Source: Candidatus Accumulibacter sp. UBA704 (GTDB lineage: Bacteria > Pseudomonadota > Gammaproteobacteria > Burkholderiales > Rhodocyclaceae). Taken from it: DNA of 9,056 bases. Under the pieces are notes generated by a model that was not told where the DNA came from, made no database searches, and saw nothing but the letters and a program-made list of their open reading frames with translations. This document shows positions 1 to 5,744 of the stretch, piece after piece. A program made the translations under genes and the position numbers. Every line of letters begins with the position of its first letter. The stretch's first letter is position 1. The stretch lies in the NCBI GenBank assembly GCA_002304785.1, contig DBMG01000040.1, forward strand, positions 86,661-95,716. The letters are read 5' to 3'.

Positions 1-430
1 AGGCCTCCTCGCACGCCTGCCGGACGTCGGGCGCGCGCCGCAGCGGGATGACGTGGCCTGCTTCGAACGGGATCAGCAGCATGCCGAGGATGCGCGCTCG
101 CTGTGCCTCAGCCATGCGCTTGCGATGGAAAGCCTCCGGATACTCCGGCGAGGGCTTGCCTTCCTTGCGCGGCTTCCGGTCCAGTCGCCGGGCCACGGCC
201 TGCAGCAGTTGCCGGGCATTCTGGAAATCGCCGCGCCAGAGCAGGCCCGTTCCCTCGCAGGCGAGACGGTAAGCCGTATCGGCGGTCAGCGTGTCATCGG
301 CCGGGACGACGCGGCGCGGCGGGAGAACCCCCGCTTGCGAACGCCAAGCGGACGCATACGCACGGTCTCCCTCGTGCCATTCGACTCTGGCCAGTGTCGC
401 TTCGGCCGTTGCGGCATCTCTTTTTGTCAT
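1..430 (-). CDS. N-terminal part of probable class I SAM-dependent methyltransferase (runs off left edge)
   Basis: The reading frame opens with ATG at 430-428 and stays open for 143 codons to the window edge, so only the N-terminus is seen. The start overlaps the stop of the upstream diguanylate cyclase gene as ATGA, which points to one operon and translational coupling; no strong Shine-Dalgarno is visible. The visible part is soluble, with no signal peptide or membrane segment. It contains conserved-looking stretches such as LACEGTGLLWRGDFQNARQL (residues 57-76), followed by an Arg/Lys-rich stretch at 81-92, and PFEAGHVIPLRRAPDVR (121-137). From memory, these resemble the N-terminal region of a betaproteobacterial family annotated as methyltransferase. 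The SAM-binding motifs would lie beyond the window, so the function is not proven here. The gene is certain; the product name is tentative. Confidence 0.6.
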   Translation of the reverse strand, partial: MTKRDAATAEATLARVEWHEGDRAYASAWRSQAGVLPPRRVVPADDTLTADTAYRLACEGTGLLWRGDFQNARQLLQAVARRLDRKPRKEGKPSPEYPEAFHRKRMAEAQRARILGMLLIPFEAGHVIPLRRAPDVRQACEEA

Positions 431-3063
431 TGCAGTTCGGCCGGGTTGTGGTTCAGCGTCTTGCGCAGCAGCGGGAAATAATCGTGATCATCGACCAGCA
501 TGTGTTCCGCAACGACATCGCGCGCAATGAACGACACCACATCGGCCAGCGCCAGCTCGCCGGAAACCGCCATGCTGCGCAGCTCAAGCGCGCGTTCGAT
601 CAGTCGCTGATGCTTCCGGCCATGGCTTTCGAGTTCCGAGTAACCGTAACGCGAGAGGATGAATTCCTCGTTGCGGAAATGCGCCATTACCGAATCGATC
701 AGCTCGTCGATCATTTCCGGCAGTTTATCCAGGGGAATGCGTCCATTGGCCACGGCGCGAATGAGCGTGTTGCCGTGCATGAAAAGGTCCTTGTGCTCGC
801 GGTCAATGGTGGGGTCGCCGCATTGATAGGACCGCCGCCACACGAGGTTGGGCACCGGTGAATCACTTCGGCCCGGCGCCACCCTGACCATGCCGTTCTC
901 ATTTTCTCCACCCGACACATGGACTTGAGCGCGGCCCAAGTCCTTGGCAACGTACATGGCGTTGTCGGCGTTCTTCAGCAGCACGTCCTCATCGCCGCCA
1001 TGATCGGGATACATCGCGATTCCGATGCTGCAGTCGATGGCTACGGTAATGTCGTCCGTCAGATCGAAAGGCGCGCAAAGCGACTGACGAATCTTCTGCG
1101 CCACCCCCGTGGCATCCTGCACCCCGCCGATCATCGGCAGGATGACCACGAACTCGTCTCCGCCCACGCGCGCCAGAGTGTCCGATTCGCGCAGACATTT
1201 CTGCATCCGCGCCGCCACCGCGCCCAACAACAGATCTCCGACGGAATGCCCGTAGTGGTCATTCACCGGTTTGAAGCGGTCGAGGTCGATCATCATCAAG
1301 GCCAGGAAGGTGTTTTCACGGCGAGCCTGGGTGATGGCCATGCGAATCCGGTCATGAAACAGCCGCCGGTTGGGCAACTGCGTCAGCGGATCAAAGTTGG
1401 CAAGGCGCGACATCTCCGCGGCGACCTGCGAACGCTGGGTAACATCGGTCGCCACACCGCAACACCGGATATCGCCCCGCGCATCGTTGAACACGGTGAC
1501 CGACAAAAGCACGGTCAGGCGCGACCCATCCTTGCGCACATAGGTCCACTCGCGCTCGTCGGGCTGCCCGGTAGCTTGTGCCTTGGCGATGAACGCCTGG
1601 AATCCCGCCTCGACCGCGAAACCCAATTCTTCGGACAACTCCCGGGCGCGCAGGTGCACTTCTTCCAGGTCATGGAAAGCCAAGGGAGTCTGCTTGCCGA
1701 TCATTTCCCCGGCTGAGTACCCCAGCATGGCTTCCGCGCCGGGGCTGAACATGGTGATGACGCCGCGCTTGTCGGTGACAATGATGGACTGTGGAACCGC
1801 CGCCAGGATCGACGCCCTGATGCGTTCCTGTTCGAGCAGCGACTGGTCGCTGCTCATGCGCGCCTGAATTGCCTCATCGAGCAGTTTCAGCGCAAAGTTC
1901 ATCCGATCCAGTTCATTGCCCGCGGCGGCCTGCGCAGCCGAGGCGGCATTTGCGGACTGCTTTTCGATAAGGCTGTCGATATGCCGCTGAATCATCTGCA
2001 AAGGCCGGGCAACACGAACATGGAACAGGAGGAATATCAGACTGCCCAGCAGCAGGATTCCCACGATGCCGAACAGCGCCAGCCGCTCCTGCCCGCGCGC
2101 CAGTTCAAGGCGGCTTCGGGTATAGCTGTCGGCAAGTCGATTGATGTCGCCGGTAAAACCGCCCATCGCGTCCATGACGCTCATCGACAGCTGTACATAG
2201 CGCTGCAATTCCGGAACCTGATCGCGCAGAAACAGCCCGCGTTCGGCGGCCTGCAGAATTTCGTCCTGCCGCGCGCGCAGTTCGTCCACCAGGGTCGCCC
2301 TGACTTTTTCGGCAGACGCCTTGATCTGTGCATCGCCTGATCCATGCAAGCCACGTTCAAGACCTTCCCAGACGATCATCGACTGATTGCGCATCAGGCG
2401 AAGCGTGGTGACCTCCCGCGAGCTCAGGACACGGCCGGATAGGGAATTCACGCCGTAGATGCTCGACTCCGCACCCACCATGGTACGGAACAGGATGGAC
2501 GAGAAACGCAGTTGATTGAGATGCTGGAATCCCGCGTCCCCGACTGCCGGGAATTCGGTCATCTCGCGCGTCAGGCCAAGCAGACTGACGACCAGTTCAT
2601 TGCTCATGGCCAGCCACTGGCCGGGAATGGCGGGATCGCGTCTTTCTTGAGGGCGATCCAGGGCATGATCGAGAAACGGTCGGAAGTCCTTGATCTCCTC
2701 CCAGATTCTCTTGACTTCGACGGCCTTTGCCCGCCCGTTTTCCCCGGCCTGGGCAAGCGCATCGCCGATCAGGGCATCCACATCCTGCCGGCGTTCATCA
2801 AGGAAGGCACGATGCTGTTCCGTAATGGGCGCCCCGCCGAGAAGATAAACCATGCCGCGTCCGCGTTCGGCGAAGAAATTGTCGACTGCCTGCAGGCACG
2901 TGCCCGCCAAACGGTTGCGCTCGGCCATCAACTCGGCGTTGCGGAAGTCCGAGTAGCTGTCGCGATACTCGATAGCCGCAAAGGCCAGCGCGATCGCCAC
3001 GAGCAACCCCACCATTGCCGCCATGAGGGTACGCAGAGATATCTGCGGCAGATTATTTTTCAT
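427..3063 (-). CDS. Membrane-bound diguanylate cyclase with HAMP-like, PAS, GGDEF and C-terminal bacteriohemerythrin domains
   Basis: An 878-residue sensor enzyme predicted to make c-di-GMP from two GTP at the inner membrane. Order: transmembrane helix 1 (about 13-31); a mostly helical periplasmic region (32-328) that I cannot assign firmly; transmembrane helix 2 (329-347); a HAMP-like linker (349-400); PAS (about 412-545); GGDEF (about 553-716); hemerythrin (about 740-868). The cyclase looks active: FDPLTQLPNRR at 557-567, metal ligand Asp593 in MIDLDRFK, and an intact GGDEF at 634-638. RESD at 625-628, five residues upstream, is a canonical RxxD product-inhibition I-site. There is no EAL domain. 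The hemerythrin domain keeps all seven di-iron ligands: His757, His795, Glu799, His814, His818, His854 and Asp859. Known hemerythrin domains bind O2 or respond to redox or iron, so oxygen- or redox-tuned cyclase activity is the natural inference. Position 3063 is the first ATG and lies 24 nt or so below a good promoter. The downstream gene overlaps by ATGA. Confidence 0.95.
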   Translation of the reverse strand: MKNNLPQISLRTLMAAMVGLLVAIALAFAAIEYRDSYSDFRNAELMAERNRLAGTCLQAVDNFFAERGRGMVYLLGGAPITEQHRAFLDERRQDVDALIGDALAQAGENGRAKAVEVKRIWEEIKDFRPFLDHALDRPQERRDPAIPGQWLAMSNELVVSLLGLTREMTEFPAVGDAGFQHLNQLRFSSILFRTMVGAESSIYGVNSLSGRVLSSREVTTLRLMRNQSMIVWEGLERGLHGSGDAQIKASAEKVRATLVDELRARQDEILQAAERGLFLRDQVPELQRYVQLSMSVMDAMGGFTGDINRLADSYTRSRLELARGQERLALFGIVGILLLGSLIFLLFHVRVARPLQMIQRHIDSLIEKQSANAASAAQAAAGNELDRMNFALKLLDEAIQARMSSDQSLLEQERIRASILAAVPQSIIVTDKRGVITMFSPGAEAMLGYSAGEMIGKQTPLAFHDLEEVHLRARELSEELGFAVEAGFQAFIAKAQATGQPDEREWTYVRKDGSRLTVLLSVTVFNDARGDIRCCGVATDVTQRSQVAAEMSRLANFDPLTQLPNRRLFHDRIRMAITQARRENTFLALMMIDLDRFKPVNDHYGHSVGDLLLGAVAARMQKCLRESDTLARVGGDEFVVILPMIGGVQDATGVAQKIRQSLCAPFDLTDDITVAIDCSIGIAMYPDHGGDEDVLLKNADNAMYVAKDLGRAQVHVSGGENENGMVRVAPGRSDSPVPNLVWRRSYQCGDPTIDREHKDLFMHGNTLIRAVANGRIPLDKLPEMIDELIDSVMAHFRNEEFILSRYGYSELESHGRKHQRLIERALELRSMAVSGELALADVVSFIARDVVAEHMLVDDHDYFPLLRKTLNHNPAELQ

Positions 3064-3093
3064 TCTTGGAACAGGAAGGACAATCGCATCCCT

Positions 3094-3122
3094 TTATTAC
3101 CCTGTATCCGTCGGCAAGTCAA
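3094..3122 (-). promoter_or_regulatory. Probable sigma-70 promoter for the diguanylate cyclase operon
   Basis: On the minus strand, TTGACT (3122-3117, 5 of 6 matches to the -35 consensus) is followed by exactly 17 bp and then TAATAA (3099-3094, AT-rich, 3 of 6 matches to the -10). Transcription would start near 3087, giving a leader of about 24 nt before the ATG at 3063. The -35 and spacing are good and the -10 is imperfect, so this is a prediction by eye. No comparable promoter is evident on the plus strand of this 126-bp spacer for the dehydratase remnant. Confidence 0.5.
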
Positions 3123-4095
3123 AGACTGTTAACCGAATTACCGGCGCGGGTGGAGCCGACTGCAACAAAACATACACGAGAATGCCGGAATGTTCGTCCA
3201 GTATCATGGCGACTCCGGCGCATTGAAGCGCGCCCTGTACAAATCGATGGGCCATTCCGACGCGCAGTTGCGCAAACCGCAGATCGCCATCGTCAACACC
3301 TGGACCAACGCCACGCCCGGCCACGTCAACCTGAACGCCGTGGCCGAAAGCGTGGTACGTGGAATCGCCGAAGCCGGAGGCAACGCCATGAGCTTCGGCG
3401 CCATCGCGCCGTGCGACGGCATCGCCGAGGGCCGTCTCGGCATACGCTACGTACTCCCGGCGCGCGACGTGATCGCCGCGTCGATCGAGGTCATGGTGCG
3501 GGCGCACCGATTCGACGGACTGGTTCTCCTCGGCTCCTGCGACAAGATCATGCCGGCGCAGCTGATGGCCGCTGCCCGGCTCGACATTCCGGCGATTTTC
3601 GTCAATGGCGGACCGATGTATCCCGCCAATTACCGGGGCAGGCACTGGGACGGCAACATCGTCGTCGAAGCCATCGGCTGGAAGCGGCGCGGCGAAATCG
3701 ACGACGCCGACTTCCAGCGTATCGAGGACATCGCCGAACCCGGACCCGGCTCCTGCACCATGTACGGCACGGCCAACACCCTGTGCGCCCTGGCCGAAGC
3801 GCCGGGCATGAGCCTGCCGGGCTCGGCCATGATCCCCGCCATTTCGCCGCAACGTCTGGAGATCGGTGAAGCCAGCGGCCGACGCATTGTCGAGTTCGTC
3901 CGGCAAGGCGTCACGGCGCGGCAGATCATGACGACCGGAGCATTCCGCAATGCCATCAGCCTGCTGCTGGCCACCGGCGGCTCGACCAACGCCGTGATGC
4001 ATCTGCAGGCCATCCACCGCGAGGCCGGACTCGGCGCGCTGCCGCTGGCCGAATTCGATCGCCTGAGCCGGGTGATTCCCCTGCTCGGCGCGCTC

Positions 4096-4098
4096 TGA
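4096..4098 (+). other. In-frame TGA interrupting the dehydratase
   Basis: Homologous sequence continues in the same reading frame immediately after this TGA (PASKHDMIDFFEAGG), so it is an internal nonsense codon and not the natural end. The family normally has Arg or Lys here (as in LRP or LKP), so a single C-to-T change of a CGA Arg codon would explain it. Confidence 0.85.
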
Positions 4099-4240
4099 CC
4101 GGCGTCGAAACACGACATGATCGATTTCTTCGAAGCCGGCGGTGTGCTGGCCGTCGAAAAGGAACTGGCGCCGCTGCTCCAGGGCGACGTTCTGACGGTT
4201 GCCGGCCGCAACAAGGCCGAGGTCTGGCAGCAGGCGCCAG

Positions 4241-4248
4241 CCCCCCCC
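4241..4248 (+). other. C8 homopolymer at the dehydratase frameshift
   Basis: Upstream codons (…VWQQAPAP) are in the frame of the gene start; downstream homology (DVVHALDKPVSTAAG) is in another frame. The change falls in or just beside eight consecutive C bases. Loss of one C from nine, or gain of two from six, would give the observed shift. The original frame runs into TAA at 4282-4284. Confidence 0.8.
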
Positions 4249-4481
4249 GTCCCGACGTCGTTCATGCGCTGGACAAACCGGTAAGCACGGCGGCCGGCCT
4301 GGCGGTAGTGCACGGCAACATGGCCCCGTTGGGCGGCGTGACCAAGCCGGCTGCAATTCCGGCGCTATTGCTCCGCTTCAGCGGTCCGGCGCAGACCTTC
4401 GACTCGGAAGACGCCGCGGTCGAGGCCATCCTCGGCGGCCGACGGGGCCATGCTGGCCTGAGCCATCACGCGCCGAAGGCT

Positions 4482-5531
4482 TCAGCCGCTTTCAAGGTCG
4501 ACCTTCCGCCCCGTTCGCGCCGCCTCGAAGACGGCCTGCACGGCCAGCAGCGTGCGCACGGCATCGCGACCGGAGATTTTCGGCTCGGCTTCGCCGCGCA
4601 CGACGGCGCAAAAATGGCCAAGCTGCCGCACCAGCGGGGCTGCCCCTGCTACTTCGAGGCGCTCGCGGGATAGCGGCACTCCCCATCCCGGTTCTTCGTC
4701 ATACCGCCACAACTCGAGCTTCGGCACCGTCAGCGCCCCGGTTGTGCCGGAAATGAGGTAGCAGTTCTCGTCGTTGCGGGGGTAGAAAGAGTTCTCGCCC
4801 GAGGTCAGTTCCCAGCTCCACGGCGCCACCGCGGTGTCCGACACGGTCAACGTACCCAGGGCGCCATCGGCAAAGCGCAACAGGATGACGGCCGTGTCTT
4901 CGACCGGGTAGTGGCGGACGGCATTCGAAGTCATCGCCTGCACGGACACGATATCGCCGCAGATGAAACGCAGGTCGTCGATGTCATGCACGGCATTGGT
5001 CAGGACGGGGCCGGCTCCCGGGGAGCGGCGATGCACGGCATCGAAGTATTCGCGCGCCTTCAACAGCATCCATTGCGCGGAAATCGCCGTCACCCGGCCG
5101 ATTGCCCCGCCCTGCACGACCTCGCGCGCCTTCTCGATGATCGGGTTGTGGCGCCGGTGATGCCCGACCAGCAGGGCCACGCCCGCGCGTTCGGCGGCTT
5201 CGGCCAGTTGCGAGGCCGACTGCACGGAATCGGCAATCGGCTTCTCGACAAGTAGATGCACGCCACGCTCGACACACGCCAACCCAACCGGGACATGCAG
5301 TACATTGGGCGTGGCCACGATCGCCGCCTGCGGCCGGACGCGGTCGAGCATTTCGCTGTAATCCGCGAAATACGGAACGCCAAGTTCTCGGGCATAGGCT
5401 TCGGCCTCCGGCGTCGGATCGGCAATCGCCGCCAGACGGCAGGCGCGCTCCTGGCAGATCGTCTCGATGTGTTTGCGGCCGAACAGGCCGACGCCGATGA
5501 CGGCAATGGTGACGGGGGCGATGGGTGTCAT
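4482..5531 (-). CDS. Gfo/Idh/MocA-family NAD(P)-dependent oxidoreductase
   Basis: A 349-residue cytoplasmic dehydrogenase, normal length for the family. It has an N-terminal Rossmann fold with GVGLFG at 13-18 and the hallmark EKP at 96-98 (Lys97 is the usual catalytic lysine). The C-terminal alpha/beta domain follows, with HHRRHNP at 124-130 and NAVHDID at 179-185, where His182 is the likely catalytic histidine. The frame stays open upstream to 5738, but ATG at 5531 puts the first beta strand about six residues in, as in relatives; the extra 69 residues look like spacer sequence. Family members oxidise or reduce sugars, inositols or cyclic diols; the substrate cannot be read from this sequence. 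It converges on the dehydratase remnant, which fades out about 40 bp before its stop, and diverges from the LuxR-type gene across a 213-bp spacer. It appears intact and transcribed alone. Confidence 0.92.
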   Translation of the reverse strand: MTPIAPVTIAVIGVGLFGRKHIETICQERACRLAAIADPTPEAEAYARELGVPYFADYSEMLDRVRPQAAIVATPNVLHVPVGLACVERGVHLLVEKPIADSVQSASQLAEAAERAGVALLVGHHRRHNPIIEKAREVVQGGAIGRVTAISAQWMLLKAREYFDAVHRRSPGAGPVLTNAVHDIDDLRFICGDIVSVQAMTSNAVRHYPVEDTAVILLRFADGALGTLTVSDTAVAPWSWELTSGENSFYPRNDENCYLISGTTGALTVPKLELWRYDEEPGWGVPLSRERLEVAGAAPLVRQLGHFCAVVRGEAEPKISGRDAVRTLLAVQAVFEAARTGRKVDLESG

Positions 5532-5586
5532 GGTCAATGCAGGGGAAAAGGGACCGGGGCTGAACAGCAGGAAATGTACCGGACTC

Positions 5587-5627
5587 CCGGCACGCGAACA
5601 CCCGACCAAGGTCGGGATGATTGCCGG
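5587..5627. promoter_or_regulatory. Nested inverted repeat in the divergent spacer, candidate operator
   Basis: CCCGACC and GGTCGGG (5601-5607 and 5610-5616) form a perfect 7-bp inverted repeat around AA. It is flanked by a second pair of arms, CCGGCA at 5587-5592 and TGCCGG at 5622-5627. It lies 56 bp upstream of the oxidoreductase start and about 40-80 bp upstream of the predicted LuxR-gene -10. No T-run follows on either strand, so an operator fits better than a terminator. The binding protein is unknown. Confidence 0.4.
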
Positions 5628-5642
5628 AACCCGCTCCGACGT

Positions 5643-5672
5643 AAGACCGCCCGAAGGATCGCGCGGTAGAAT
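5643..5672 (+). promoter_or_regulatory. Possible sigma-70 promoter for the LuxR-family regulator
   Basis: TAGAAT at 5667-5672 matches the -10 consensus in 5 of 6 positions. The best -35 is poor: AAGACC at 5643-5648, 18 bp away, matching only the GAC core. Transcription would start near 5679, giving a leader of about 66 nt. The weak -35 would suit an activated promoter, but the call is tentative. Confidence 0.3.
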
Positions 5673-5700
5673 GCAGGGAAACCAAGGCACGACGCCACGG

Positions 5701-5718
5701 CGGCACAGGAACGTGCCG
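5701..5718 (+). repeat. Small hairpin in the LuxR-gene leader
   Basis: CGGCAC (5701-5706) and GTGCCG (5713-5718) form a perfect 6-bp stem around the loop AGGAAC, ending 26 bp before the ATG. It has no U-tract. It could be a minor leader structure or a protein site, or chance in GC-rich DNA. Confidence 0.3.
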
Positions 5719-5744
5719 GCCCGGCGATCCGACGACAACTACCC

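Larger units (their letters stand above)
3190..4442 (+). pseudogene. Broken IlvD/Edd-family dehydratase (dihydroxy-acid or sugar-acid dehydratase)
   Basis: The intact enzyme would be an Fe-S dehydratase converting dihydroxy acids or aldonic acids to 2-keto acids. The first 302 residues match the family well. The three cluster-type cysteines are present: Cys75 in APCDGIAEG, Cys117 in GSCDKIMPA and Cys189 in GPGSCTMYGTANT. So is ATGGSTNAVMHL (261-272). The gene then breaks in three places. TGA at 4096-4098 interrupts LLGAL*PASKHDMIDFFEAG in the same frame, where the family usually has Arg or Lys. At the C8 run (4241-4248) the frame shifts, and homology resumes as DVVHALDKPVSTAAGLAVVH and GNMAPLGGVTKPAAI. 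Recognisable homology ends near 4442 after AVEAILGGR, so roughly the last 150 residues are gone, including the C-terminal segment with the TDGRxSGG-type motif and catalytic serine. About 418 codons remain against a usual 560-615. The start at 3190 places GDSGALKRAL where relatives have it. It cannot yield a normal enzyme. The substrate class (IlvD or sugar acid) is undecided. Confidence 0.9.

Noticed and set aside
103..861. 252-codon open frame on the plus strand at the left end
   Set aside because: It overlaps two supported minus-strand genes, is Arg/His-rich and matches nothing recognisable.
4096..4098. TGA as a selenocysteine or programmed readthrough codon
   Set aside because: The family has Arg or Lys here, not a catalytic Cys. 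The gene is also frameshifted and truncated further on, so decay explains it better.
4241..4248. C8 run as a programmed frameshift site
   Set aside because: An upstream stop already ends translation and the C-terminal region is missing, so a programmed shift could not restore function. A C7 run in the MFS gene (8802-8808) and an A8 run in the LuxR-type gene (7912-7919) are read through without a shift.
3097..4356. 419-codon open frame on the minus strand opposite the dehydratase
   Set aside because: It lies antisense to clear dehydratase homology, has low-complexity His/Arg/Gly-rich composition and no recognisable domain. Long antisense open frames are common in GC-rich DNA.
4308..4673. Separate 121-codon plus-strand gene
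   Set aside because: Its first part is the frameshifted continuation of the dehydratase (GNMAPLGGVTKPAAI), and its tail is antisense to the oxidoreductase.
5532..5738. 69-residue N-terminal extension of the oxidoreductase
   Set aside because: The extension precedes the normal Rossmann start, has spacer-like composition and contains the inverted repeat. ATG at 5531 gives the usual family length.
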